From NCBI GenBank assembly GCA_000434995.1, contig FR895338.1, positions 1 through 54,573 of the forward strand: a stretch of 54,573 nt of DNA, given 5' to 3'. This document shows, piece by piece, positions 41,846 through 49,392 of the stretch (within the stretch, counting starts at the first letter, position 1; every line of letters begins with the position of its first letter). Position numbers and translations under genes: made by a program. The stretch comes from Firmicutes bacterium CAG:341. Lineage in GTDB: Bacteria; Bacillota; Clostridia; Oscillospirales; Acutalibacteraceae. The notes below the pieces were generated by a model. It had not been told where the DNA came from. It saw nothing but the letters and a program-made list of their open reading frames with translations, and did no database searches.

Positions 41846-41919
41846 ATAATTGTTTTTTGATGTGATTTCAGTAAAACTTATACAGAAATAATTCAAGCAA
41901 AGTTCTGGAGAATATAAAA

Positions 41920-43254
41920 ATGACAAAGGACGAATATTTAATAACAGACCCACCACTAAAGGCGTTGACTGTTTTTGCAATGCCTATGATTTTAGGCAGC
42001 TTTTTTCAACAAGTTTACAATATGGCTGATTCAATCATCGTCGGTCAATTTGTAGGCTCATCTGCGCTTGCAGCCGTCGGTGCCTGTGCCGCACTTACGA
42101 ATGTTTTTATTTGCATAGCACTCGGTGCAGGTGTAGGCGCAGGTGTACTTGTAAGCCGTTATTTTGGTGCTCAAGATTACGGGAAAATGAAAACAATCAT
42201 TTCTACTTCTTTAATAAGTTTTTTACTTTTAAGCGTATTTCTCGGTGTTTTTGGATTTTGCACTTCTCATTGGATGATGAACATACTGAAAACGCCTGCG
42301 GATATAATGAAAGATGCGGTGCTGTACTTACGTATCTATTTTGTTGGCTTTCCGTTTTTATTTATGTATAATATTCTGTCAACCATGTTCACTTCAATCG
42401 GTGAATCAAAAGTCCCATTATGGCTTTTAATATTTTCGTCTGTTTTGAATATCATTATGGACCTTTGGATGGTAGGAGGTCTTAAACTCGGAGTATTCGG
42501 TGCAGCTCTTGCCACTCTTATTGCACAAGGTATTTCAGCTGTACTTTCGCTTTTGATTTTTCTTTACCGTATGCGAAAATATGCAAGTTTGTTTCATTGG
42601 TTTGACAAAAAAGAACTGCGTACAATGCTTAAAATCGCCGTTCCATCTATCCTTCAACAATCAACAGTATCAATCGGTATGATGATTGTGCAAGCGGTTG
42701 TAAATCCTTTTGGCACGCAAGCACTCGCAGGCTATGCGGCAACAATGAGAGTAGAAAATGTTTTCTCTCTGATATTTGTATCCATCGGGAATGCTGTGTC
42801 ACCCTTTGTTTCGCAAAATCTCGGCGCAGGAAAAATCGACCGTATTAAGAAAGGCTACCATGCCGCTTTACTGTTAGATGTATGCTTTGCCGTTCTTGCA
42901 TTTGTAATTATTGAAACGATGCACACTCAAATTTCTTCGCTTTTCTTAGGCAAAGACGGAACGGGATTAGCGTATCAGGTGTCCGGTGATTATATGAAAT
43001 GGATTGGCTACTTTTTCATATTTATGGGCATCAAAATGGCAACAGACGGTGTTCTTCGTGGAATCGGAAATATGCAACCGTTTTTAATTGCAAATATGGT
43101 TAATCTCGCAATTCGTTTGTCCGTTGCATTGATTTTTGCGCCCCGTTTCGGTATTGCCTTTGTTTGGCTTGCCGTACCGGCAGGCTGGCTTGCAAACTTT
43201 GTCATTTCTTATGCAGCACTAAAAAAATCTTGGCCCAAGGATACCTTAAATTAG
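41920..43254 (+). CDS. MATE family multidrug/Na+ or H+ antiporter
   Basis: A 444 aa protein with 12 hydrophobic segments in two MatE repeats. The start is LKALTVFAMPMILGSFFQQVYNMADSIIVG with SSALAAVGA. The second repeat begins KIAVPSILQQSTVSIGMMIVQ and continues AGYAATMRVE. This fits the NorM/MepA-like branch that exports cationic drugs and metabolites. GGAG lies 9 nt before the ATG. It is a single-gene unit with an attenuator-like leader and a strong terminator. Substrate unknown. Confidence 0.92.
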   Translation: MTKDEYLITDPPLKALTVFAMPMILGSFFQQVYNMADSIIVGQFVGSSALAAVGACAALTNVFICIALGAGVGAGVLVSRYFGAQDYGKMKTIISTSLISFLLLSVFLGVFGFCTSHWMMNILKTPADIMKDAVLYLRIYFVGFPFLFMYNILSTMFTSIGESKVPLWLLIFSSVLNIIMDLWMVGGLKLGVFGAALATLIAQGISAVLSLLIFLYRMRKYASLFHWFDKKELRTMLKIAVPSILQQSTVSIGMMIVQAVVNPFGTQALAGYAATMRVENVFSLIFVSIGNAVSPFVSQNLGAGKIDRIKKGYHAALLLDVCFAVLAFVIIETMHTQISSLFLGKDGTGLAYQVSGDYMKWIGYFFIFMGIKMATDGVLRGIGNMQPFLIANMVNLAIRLSVALIFAPRFGIAFVWLAVPAGWLANFVISYAALKKSWPKDTLN

Positions 43255-43271
43255 AAATATTCAACTTATCA

Positions 43272-43316
43272 AACAAAACAGGTTTGTCCAAAATTTTAAG
43301 GCAAACCTGTTTTGTT
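43272..43316. terminator. Bidirectional terminator between MATE and iron ADH genes
   Basis: A perfect 15-bp stem AACAAAACAGGTTTG / CAAACCTGTTTTGTT with a 15-nt loop, flanked by A/T-rich sequence on both sides, between convergent genes. Confidence 0.85.
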
Positions 43317-43354
43317 ATTATAAAATCGCATAATGTATACGGATTTTATCAATA

Positions 43355-44524
43355 TTATAAGCTATCAGATAACACCTTGATTTTTTCATCACGGCTAAGA
43401 GTCTTATAACCGCCATTCATTGTTAGTGTTAAATCGGCAATGTTTTCTATATCATCTTTGGTAACGCCCAAATCGGATATATTAGTAATAACACCGATTT
43501 CGTTCATCCAATTTTCCATTGCAAGTAATCCTTCATTTGCAATTTGCTCATCTGTTTTGCCTTGAGGGGAAATGTTCCAAACATTGATTGCAAAACGCTT
43601 AAATTTATCAAGTCCGTAAGGCATAATATATCTGTAATATGCGAGAGAAACAGCAGAAAGCGTCATACCGTGGGTTGCGTTTGTATAACCTCCGACCGCC
43701 TGACCGAGCATATGAACCTCCCAATCGGTTGTTTTGCCTTTGGCAATAAGAGTGTTAAGCGCCCAAGTAGCAGTCCACATAATATTGCTTCTTGCTTCGT
43801 AATCATTAGGATTTTTTATCGCAGCAAGACTTGAGTGAATAACATTTTTCATAAGTGCTTCACTGATATAATCACTTGTATTATCATCAGTTCCTGAAAA
43901 ATACTGCTCACATATATGATTGAAAATATCATAAATTCCCGACACCATTTGGTATTTCGGCAATGTCATTGTAAAGCGAGGATTGAGGATTGTAAATCTC
44001 GGCATAATTTTTTCATCTGCAAAGACATGACCGATTTTTTCTTTAGTATTCTGATTTGTAATTACAGAACCTGCGTTCATTTCCGAGCCTGTTCCAACCA
44101 TTGTTAAAACACAGCCAATCGGTATTATTTCACAATCCGGCTCCTCAAAACGGACAAAATATTTTTCCCAAGGATCATCATTACAATTAACAGAAACAGA
44201 AAGCGCCTTTGAAAAATCGCAAACAGAACCACCGCCAACTGCGAGAATAAAATCCGCATTATGATTTCTTGCTATTTCTATACCTTCATAAAGTTTTTCA
44301 ACAGTCGGATTTGGCATCACGCCCTCAATTTCTGCGATGTTTTTATTACTTTCTTTTAGAATTTTGATAATATCGTCATAAATGCCATTCTTTTTTATAG
44401 AACCTGTACCATATACAAGTACAACATTATCACCGTATTTTCTTAATTCATCACTTAAATTGGATAATGAATTTTCTCCAAAATAAAGTTTTGTCGGATT
44501 ACAATAGCTAAAATTTCCTAACAT
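43355..44524 (-). CDS. Iron-containing alcohol dehydrogenase (YqhD/BDH-like), copy 1
   Basis: A 389 aa NAD(P)H-dependent aldehyde reductase. It has the N-terminal Rossmann part (VVLVYGTGSIKKNGIYDDI), the cofactor loop AVGGGSVCDFSKAL, TMVGTGSEMNAGSVIT, and the metal ligands Asp and His in YDIFNHICEQYF and two His 14 residues apart in HMLGQAVGGYTNATH. All four iron ligands are kept. It is last gene of the MerR-controlled operon. A paralogue lies at 51172 with the same length and motifs. Confidence 0.9.
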   Translation of the reverse strand: MLGNFSYCNPTKLYFGENSLSNLSDELRKYGDNVVLVYGTGSIKKNGIYDDIIKILKESNKNIAEIEGVMPNPTVEKLYEGIEIARNHNADFILAVGGGSVCDFSKALSVSVNCNDDPWEKYFVRFEEPDCEIIPIGCVLTMVGTGSEMNAGSVITNQNTKEKIGHVFADEKIMPRFTILNPRFTMTLPKYQMVSGIYDIFNHICEQYFSGTDDNTSDYISEALMKNVIHSSLAAIKNPNDYEARSNIMWTATWALNTLIAKGKTTDWEVHMLGQAVGGYTNATHGMTLSAVSLAYYRYIMPYGLDKFKRFAINVWNISPQGKTDEQIANEGLLAMENWMNEIGVITNISDLGVTKDDIENIADLTLTMNGGYKTLSRDEKIKVLSDSL

Positions 44525-44560
44525 AATTTTGCTCCATTCTTTAATAATATAGAAATTTCA

Positions 44561-45100
44561 TTACACATTTTTACCCATTTGATAAGCAAGTTTTATTGCA
44601 GGGTGATTTTTAATTTCACCTTTTTCATACACACCACCAGCGACAATAACACCTTTTTCAACTGCACCTTCGACACAATCAGCAAAACCTCTAAAACAAG
44701 CCAATGTTGTGTCTGCTGACGATTTTTCATTGTCCGCCATAGTAGCAATATAATAAAATTCCTTGTTTTTAACCTCTAACCAACGAGCAACAGTACGGTC
44801 GATAACTGCTTTTAGCTGAGCATCTATTGAATAAAAGTAAACCGGACTCGCCAACACAAGAACATCAGCATCAATCATTTTTTGTAAAATCTCAGCCATA
44901 TCGTCTTTAAATACACACGCACCGCTATTTTTACTGCAATGGTAACAAGCAATACATGGGTGTATATTCTTTTCGGACACATGAATTTTTTCAACATTAT
45001 GACCGGCTTCTGTTGCACCTTTGGCAAATTCATCACACAAAATGTCAGAGTTACCATTCTTTCGTGGACTGCCGGATAAAATTAAAACTTTTTTACTCAT
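44561..45100 (-). CDS. Flavodoxin-fold NAD(P)H-dependent FMN reductase, copy 1
   Basis: A 179 aa soluble flavoprotein. The FMN phosphate loop is LILSGSPRKNGNSD (residues 5-18). PCIACYHCSKNSGACVFKDD carries the paired Cys typical of iron-sulfur flavoprotein-like reductases, and LASPVYFYSIDAQLKAVIDR forms the FMN ring site. Such enzymes reduce quinones, nitro compounds or chromate-like acceptors. It lies 15 bp after the CMD-cupin gene and 36 bp before the iron ADH in one operon. Confidence 0.87.
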   Translation of the reverse strand: MSKKVLILSGSPRKNGNSDILCDEFAKGATEAGHNVEKIHVSEKNIHPCIACYHCSKNSGACVFKDDMAEILQKMIDADVLVLASPVYFYSIDAQLKAVIDRTVARWLEVKNKEFYYIATMADNEKSSADTTLACFRGFADCVEGAVEKGVIVAGGVYEKGEIKNHPAIKLAYQMGKNV

Positions 45101-45115
45101 AATTAAGTTCTCCCA

Positions 45116-45883
45116 TTAAGAATTTATTGCGTTAAAATATTCCTCATCTGACACAGCTTCCAGCCATTCATTTGATGTATTTTCTCCCGGAACTTCTACT
45201 GCCAGATGGGAAAACCAACTATCAGGAGCAGCGCCATGCCAATGCTTGACATTCGCAGGAATATTTACAACATCGCCTGGCAACATTTCTATGGCTTTCT
45301 TGCCCCATTCCTGATAATATCCTCGTCCGGCAACACAAATCAAAATTTGACCGCCACCGTTTTTTGCGTTATGAATATGCCAATTGTTTCTGCATTTCGG
45401 CTCAAAGGTTACATTGAAAATACCAACTTGGTCTTTAGAAACAGGGGCGAGAAAACTCTTTCCGCTGAAATACTGTGCAAAGCCGTCGTTCGGCTCACCA
45501 ATCGGAAATATCATTGATGAAGCATGTTTTTCAATCGTATTATCTTCAGTTTCCTCGTTTTTTTCATTCCAAACTTCTTTTGCCATACGAAATGCAGCCC
45601 AAGCTTTTGGCCATCCTGCATAAAAAGCATTATGTGTTAAAATCTCCGTGATTTCTTCTTTTGTGATTCCGTTTTTCTTAGCACTTTCCAAATGGTAACG
45701 AAAAGCGGAATCAATTAAACCTTGCGACATTAAAGAAGTAACTGTAACAAGTGAACGGTCTCTAAGTGATAACTTATCTTCTCTGCTCCAAACTTTGCCA
45801 AACAATACATCATCGTTTAATTCAGCAAATTTCGGAGCAAATTCTCCTAATTCTTTTCTACCGGCTGTTTGTTTTACTGCCAT
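45116..45883 (-). CDS. Carboxymuconolactone decarboxylase-cupin fusion protein
   Basis: About 255 aa. Residues of about 5-110 are a CMD/AhpD-like helical domain (SLRDRSLVTVTSLMSQG, KNGITKEEITEILTHNAFYAGWP). They lack the AhpD CxxC pair, so alkylhydroperoxidase chemistry is unlikely. Residues of about 140-245 are a cupin with metal ligands in NNWHIHNAKNGGGQ and KHWHGAAP. The fused form is common beside aldo/keto reductases and flavodoxins under MerR control. I chose the ATG at 45883, 9 nt after AGGAGG. It is first gene of the operon divergent from merR. Confidence 0.88.
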   Translation of the reverse strand: MAVKQTAGRKELGEFAPKFAELNDDVLFGKVWSREDKLSLRDRSLVTVTSLMSQGLIDSAFRYHLESAKKNGITKEEITEILTHNAFYAGWPKAWAAFRMAKEVWNEKNEETEDNTIEKHASSMIFPIGEPNDGFAQYFSGKSFLAPVSKDQVGIFNVTFEPKCRNNWHIHNAKNGGGQILICVAGRGYYQEWGKKAIEMLPGDVVNIPANVKHWHGAAPDSWFSHLAVEVPGENTSNEWLEAVSDEEYFNAINS

Positions 45884-45946
45884 AAATTTCAACCTCCTAA
45901 AAATTAAAATTCGCTATTGAATATTTTTTTAATCTCTGCTATATTG

Positions 45947-45977
45947 ATAATAACACCTAAACCTAACTTTATGTCAA
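45947..45977 (-). promoter_or_regulatory. MerR-type promoter and operator of the CMD-cupin operon
   Basis: Minus strand: perfect -35 TTGACA (45972-45977), a 19-bp spacer (two longer than normal), -10 TATTAT (45947-45952). A dyad AC-N-TAAA-N6-TTTA-N-GT (45955-45974) is centred in the spacer. A 19-bp spacer over a central dyad is the hallmark of MerR-activated promoters, where the regulator untwists DNA to align the boxes. It lies in the gap between the operon and the divergent merR-type gene. Confidence 0.85.
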
Positions 45978-46006
45978 GAGTTTTTTATTTTTTGGAGGAA
46001 AAAAAT

Positions 46007-46447
46007 ATGTATACAATCGGTCAAGTATCTGAAATGTTTGATTTACCGGTATCAACTTTGCGTTACTATGATAAAGAAGGACTGTTTCCTGAATTAAATC
46101 GCACATCGGGAATTAGACAATTTAGCGAAAACGAAATTGAGGCATTGCGTGTGATTGAATGCTTGAAAAAAACAGGTTTACAAATAAAAGATATTAAGCA
46201 ATTTATGTCTTGGTGTATGGAAGGAAGTTCAACATATACCAAAAGAAAAGAGTTGTTTGAAAACCAAAAAAAGCAAGTAGAAGCAGAGATTACCAAGTTG
46301 AATAAAACGCTTGATATGTTAAATTTCAAATGTTGGTATTACAGCGAGGCTATCAAAGACGGAAATGAGGAAAGACTCAAAAATATAATTCCGAACAAAT
46401 TACCGAACAGTATTAAATCGGCATATATGAATTCACACAAAGAATAA
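46007..46447 (+). CDS. MerR family transcriptional regulator
   Basis: A 146 aa protein. The N-terminal winged helix is YTIGQVSEMFDLPVSTLRYYDKEGLFPEL, followed by RTSGIRQFSENEIEALRVIECL. A coiled-coil dimer helix spans about 80-118. The C-terminal part is short, without the Cys sites of metal sensors, resembling the YraB/AdhR-like branch that senses aldehydes and electrophiles. GGAGG lies 8 nt before the chosen ATG; the upstream in-frame ATG would read through the operator. It probably controls the divergent operon and itself. Confidence 0.9.
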   Translation: MYTIGQVSEMFDLPVSTLRYYDKEGLFPELNRTSGIRQFSENEIEALRVIECLKKTGLQIKDIKQFMSWCMEGSSTYTKRKELFENQKKQVEAEITKLNKTLDMLNFKCWYYSEAIKDGNEERLKNIIPNKLPNSIKSAYMNSHKE

Positions 46448-46554
46448 AAACCGGTGTGAAAATGAAAAAGCGGCGTACGGAAAAAACCGTGTGCCGCAGT
46501 TTTATCTATATGGGAAAAGCAAGTAAAATCGCCGTAAAACAGCGTAAATAAAGG

Positions 46555-46584
46555 AAAAAAGCACCGAAAAATCGGTGCTTTTTT
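46555..46584. terminator. Hairpin terminator next to a tRNA 3'-end decamer
   Basis: A perfect 13-bp stem AAAAAAGCACCGA / TCGGTGCTTTTTT with a 4-nt loop. In the minus direction it directly follows the tRNA-like end GCCCCTGCCA (46585-46594), the normal layout of a tRNA gene and its terminator. Confidence 0.82.
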
Positions 46585-46594
46585 TGGCAGGGGC
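46585..46594 (-). repeat. Duplicated tRNA 3'-terminal decamer
   Basis: The minus strand reads GCCCCTGCCA, identical to the last 10 nt of the tRNA-Trp fragment at 46731-46775 and likewise followed by a terminator. It is probably a leftover of an earlier integration at the tRNA 3' end. Confidence 0.5.
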
Positions 46595-46613
46595 TTTATA
46601 ATCAAATCAATGC

Positions 46614-46662
46614 GTAAACAGTCCACCGGACTGTTTACTGTCAAAAGTGCAAGCACTTTTGA
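46614..46662. repeat. Two adjacent perfect hairpins in the integration scar
   Basis: Hairpin 1 is GTAAACAGTCC / GGACTGTTTAC (46614-46638, 3-nt loop). Hairpin 2 is TCAAAAGTGC / GCACTTTTGA (46641-46662, 2-nt loop). No T-tract follows either. They lie between the two tRNA 3' fragments, with no gene around them. Confidence 0.6.
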
Positions 46663-46700
46663 ATTTCGTGGTTCAAGTTCTTCTGCTTTAACAACAAAAT

Positions 46701-46726
46701 AAAAAGACACCCGCAGGTGTCTTTTT
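46701..46726. terminator. Hairpin terminator after the tRNA-Trp fragment
   Basis: An 11-bp stem AAAAAGACACC / GGTGTCTTTTT with a 4-nt loop, 5 bp beyond the tRNA CCA end in the minus direction. Confidence 0.82.
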
Positions 46727-46730
46727 GTTT

Positions 46731-46775
46731 TGGCAGGGGCAGAAGGACTTGAACCCTCGGCACGCGGTTTTGGAG
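46731..46775 (-). pseudogene. tRNA-Trp (CCA) 3' fragment, likely att-site remnant
   Basis: From the anticodon loop (CTCCAAA, anticodon CCA) the minus strand runs through a normal 3' anticodon stem (ACCG), a variable loop, a T-arm GAGGG-TTCAAGT-CCTTC, and an acceptor strand TGCCCCT followed by GCCA. The 5' half is absent: upstream sequence cannot form the partner acceptor strand AGGGGCA. Starting in the anticodon loop and ending at CCA is the usual span of an integrase attachment core in a tRNA gene. Confidence 0.7.
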
Positions 46776-46838
46776 CGAAAAGCACGCTTTCAGTTAAGCC
46801 GCGTGTCAAAATACAGTCCCCCTCAAATTCCGCATAAA

Positions 46839-46869
46839 AACAGCACTTTCAGGATTTGAAAGTGCTGTT
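46839..46869. terminator. Hairpin terminator in the integration scar
   Basis: A perfect 12-bp stem AACAGCACTTTC / GAAAGTGCTGTT with a 7-nt loop and CATTTTTG on the plus side. In the minus direction it follows a short frame ending EHQKSINFQQKL, which could be the tail of a lost integrase. Confidence 0.75.
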
Positions 46870-47379
46870 CATTTTTGTCATTATAGTTTTTGTTGAAAAT
46901 TGATGCTTTTTTGATGCTCTTGGAAATTGAGAAGAATCATAACTCAAATATAATGCACCCCACTGCAAGAAATAGTGACAAATAATAGTAAAACCCTTTC
47001 GTTATGAAATTTATAATTCTTCAGCCTTGAAAGTTGTTTTAGGCATTTTATCTATATTTTCAAGCGCCATATTGCACCTCTAAAAACTAAAATTTCTCGT
47101 AAGATTTATGTGTTTATTATAACATTTTTTTGATTAGAATTCAACTTAATGATTAGTATATGCGCTCGCCTTATTCGTTAAATTCATCAGGAAGAAACAT
47201 AACAGAATTGCCACAACTTATAGGCAAGCCTGATTGGATAAATAAGAATGTTCGATTACAGTTATTGACAGTTATCATAATGCATAATTAAAATTACTTT
47301 TCTTTAGCCATGGGCTAATAAGGTAGTATTTAAGGAATTATGTTGTAATTCCGATAAAGCGGTTACACCTTTTCTTTGT
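46870..47379. other. Gene-poor scar between tRNA fragment and recombinase remnant
   Basis: About 0.5 kb with no convincing gene. It contains two small palindromes (TTAGCC/GGCTAA near 47304 and GGAATTA/TAATTCC at 47334-47352). A 43-codon plus-strand frame (47160-47291) and a 19-codon minus-strand frame with AGAGGTG before its ATG (47011-47070) are present, neither recognised. AT-rich, consistent with decayed mobile DNA. Confidence 0.5.
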
Positions 47380-47598
47380 TTAAGCGGATTTTTCCGCTTT
47401 TTTCTGTTTTACTCTTTTCATTGTATTAATAAGCTGGTGCTCTGTTGGGATGTCAAATAACCCGACTGCCGTAAAATAAATATCCACTTTAACATTATTG
47501 TGAGAATGTTTCTTCTTATTGTTGTGAATTCCAATACGCTCAATAAGTTTGTTTACAACGGTCGGAAGCGTTTTGTACCCCCATAAGATGAAAAAGTT
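47380..47598 (-). pseudogene. C-terminal remnant of a large serine recombinase
   Basis: An in-frame stretch of about 72 codons ending at TAA. It reads TLPTVVNKLIERIGIHNN, then VKVDIYFTAVGLFDIPTE and a Lys-rich tail. This is the C-terminal end typical of large serine recombinases of Clostridial transposons and integrative elements (TnpX/Tn4451-like): LIERIEVHNN ... VKVDIYFTAVG. The catalytic resolvase domain and the rest of the gene are gone, and the frame is closed by TAA just upstream. It marks a decayed mobile element between the two redox operons. Confidence 0.8.
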
Positions 47599-47649
47599 AA
47601 AAAATTATAATAACCGCCTGTGTGTTCAGACGGCTGTTCATTAGACAAT

Positions 47650-47678
47650 TTGATTTTTTGAGAGTTTTAAAGTATAAT
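47650..47678 (+). promoter_or_regulatory. Promoter of the LysR-type gene
   Basis: Plus strand: -35 TTGATT (47650-47655), 17-bp spacer, perfect -10 TATAAT (47673-47678), 68 bp before the ATG. The leader has no obvious structure. Confidence 0.75.
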
Positions 47679-47745
47679 TAAGAAAAAGATTTATCATTTT
47701 GATATGCAACAGATTGTGATTTAATTTTGTTATGTAGGTGGTGGG

Positions 47746-48645
47746 ATGATGTATAATCCACAGATAGAAACATTTATAAAGGTTGCGGACGCAGGAAGTT
47801 TTAACAAAGCGGCAGAGGAATTGTATATCACACCGACCGCCGTTATTAAGCAAATCAATTTGCTTGAAAGCTCGCTTGACGTGGTTTTGTTTGAGCGTAC
47901 GCACCGTGGGTTGATACTGACTAACGCAGGCAAGTCGCTTTATCAGGACGCTAAGTACATTATCGGCTATTGCAAGGACAGTGTTGTCAGGGCGAAAAAC
48001 GCGATGAGCGAGGGCGAAAATATTATTCGTATCGGCTCGTCACCTACAACTCCTGCCCAATTACTTATGCAAATGTGGCCGAAAATTCAAGAACAGTGCC
48101 CGGATATAAAATTTGAGATTGTTCCTTTTGAGAACACACCCGAAAACGCAAAAGAAATACTTGCGAATTTGGGAAAGAACATTGATATTATCGGCGGAAT
48201 ATTTGACGACACAATGCTTAAACTCAGAAAATGCGAGGGCTTGCAATTATCCCGTGAGCCGTTTTGCTGTGCCGTATCCATTCACCACAAGCTTGCACAA
48301 AAGGATAAGCTTCAAATCAGCGATTTATACGGCGAAAATTTAATGCTTATGCACCGTGGCTGGAGCAATTATGTTGACCAATTGCGTGACGATATTTGGC
48401 AAAATCATACGCAGATACATATTGTTGATTTCGATTTTTACAATATGAGCATATTTAACAGATGCGAAAACACGAACGATGTTTTGCTTGCGATACCGGG
48501 TTGGGCAAATGTTCATCCTCTGCTGAAAGTTATTCCTGTTGAGTGGGAATACAGCATTCCGTATGGTCTTTTACATTCGATGACTCCAAGCGAAAATGTT
48601 CGACGGGTTTTAGATGCGGCTAAGAATATAGTTAAAACTAAATAA
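47746..48645 (+). CDS. LysR family transcriptional regulator
   Basis: A 299 aa protein. The N-terminal winged HTH is IETFIKVADAGSFNKAAEELYITPTAVIKQINLLESSL, with RTHRGLILTNAGKSLYQDA as wing and linker. The effector-binding domain (about 90-295) includes IRIGSSPTTPAQLL and DIIGGIFDD. Two tandem ATGs follow GGTGGTGGG; the second has better spacing. It is encoded upstream of, and in the same direction as, the redox operon. A terminator stands between them, so it likely activates the operon from a separate promoter. Confidence 0.92.
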   Translation: MMYNPQIETFIKVADAGSFNKAAEELYITPTAVIKQINLLESSLDVVLFERTHRGLILTNAGKSLYQDAKYIIGYCKDSVVRAKNAMSEGENIIRIGSSPTTPAQLLMQMWPKIQEQCPDIKFEIVPFENTPENAKEILANLGKNIDIIGGIFDDTMLKLRKCEGLQLSREPFCCAVSIHHKLAQKDKLQISDLYGENLMLMHRGWSNYVDQLRDDIWQNHTQIHIVDFDFYNMSIFNRCENTNDVLLAIPGWANVHPLLKVIPVEWEYSIPYGLLHSMTPSENVRRVLDAAKNIVKTK

Positions 48646-48678
48646 GCAGTTATAACCCAAAGGTATATACTGAATAAC

Positions 48679-48708
48679 AAAACGAGACTTCATACGAGGT
48701 CTCGTTTT
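48679..48708 (+). terminator. Terminator after the LysR-type gene
   Basis: A 10-bp stem AAAACGAGAC / GTCTCGTTTT followed by TC and TTATAATATAG. A possible promoter for the next operon (-35 TTCATA at 48689, 17 bp, -10 TATAAT at 48712-48717) overlaps this hairpin. The poor -35 fits an activator-dependent promoter. Confidence 0.75.
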
Positions 48709-48753
48709 TCTTATAATATAGTTGAAAAGAAAAACAACGAAGGAGTGGCAGAT

Positions 48754-49383
48754 ATGAAAAAGTTAAAAGCACTGCTTATAAACGGCAGTCCGAGAGCAAA
48801 GGGCTGTACTTACACGGCATTGACCGAACTAAAAAACACATTGGAGCAAGAAGGTATGGAGGTTGAGCTTATCAATGTAGGTCACAAGGATGTGCACGGT
48901 TGTATCGCTTGTAGAAAATGTAAGGAAATCGGTAAGTGCGTATTCGATGATATTGTAAACGAGGTTGCACCTAAATTTAACGAGGCAGACGCTTTTGTTA
49001 TCGGAGCACCTGTTTATTACGCATCTCCTGCCGGTGGAGCAATCGCATTTCTTGACAGATTGTTTTTCAGTACGGCGAATGTTGATAAGACAATGAAAGT
49101 TGGTGCAGCAGTAACAACCTGTCGCAGAGGTGGTAACACAGCATCATACGATGTGCTCAACAAATATTTTTCAATCAGCTCTATGCCGATTGCCACAAGT
49201 CAGTATTGGAATATGGTTTACGGCGGTCAGGCAGAAGAAGTTTTGCAGGACAAAGAGGGCTTGCAGACTATGAGAACGCTCGGCAGAAACATTGCTTTTA
49301 TGGCAAAGAGTATTGCACTGGGCAAGGAGCAATTCGGACTGCCCGAAAAAGAACAGATTACATTTACAAATTTTCACCACTAA
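48754..49383 (+). CDS. Flavodoxin-fold NAD(P)H-dependent FMN reductase, copy 2
   Basis: A 209 aa protein. It has ALLINGSPRAKGCTYTAL (FMN phosphate loop), HGCIACRKCKEIGKCVFDDI with the same paired-Cys segment as the copy at 44561, and IGAPVYYASPAGGAIAFLDRLFF. It is about 30 residues longer at the C-terminus than that copy. The ATG at 48754 lies 8 nt after AAGGAG; a GTG three codons earlier overlaps the ribosome site. It is first gene of the plus-strand redox operon, 9 bp before the aldo/keto reductase. Confidence 0.88.
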   Translation: MKKLKALLINGSPRAKGCTYTALTELKNTLEQEGMEVELINVGHKDVHGCIACRKCKEIGKCVFDDIVNEVAPKFNEADAFVIGAPVYYASPAGGAIAFLDRLFFSTANVDKTMKVGAAVTTCRRGGNTASYDVLNKYFSISSMPIATSQYWNMVYGGQAEEVLQDKEGLQTMRTLGRNIAFMAKSIALGKEQFGLPEKEQITFTNFHH

Positions 49384-49392
49384 GGAGAAATA

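Noticed and set aside
46339..46809. Minus-strand open frame of 156 codons between the MerR gene and the scar
   Set aside because: It runs through the tRNA-Trp fragment, two terminators and the 3' end of the MerR gene on the opposite strand. It has no ribosome site and low-complexity content. A chance frame.
46731..46820. A complete tRNA on the minus strand
   Set aside because: The T-arm and acceptor 3' strand are good, but the 5' side has no partner acceptor strand or D-arm. Kept only as a 3' fragment.
46886..46945. Short minus frame ending EHQKSINFQQKL before a terminator, possibly an integrase tail
   Set aside because: Only about 19 codons are open and the sequence is too short to assign to a family.
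47011..47070. 19-codon minus frame with AGAGGTG before ATG
   Set aside because: Possible start of a lost gene, but too short to support as a gene.
47160..47291. 43-codon plus-strand frame in the scar
   Set aside because: No ribosome site or promoter and no recognisable family, and it lies in decayed DNA.
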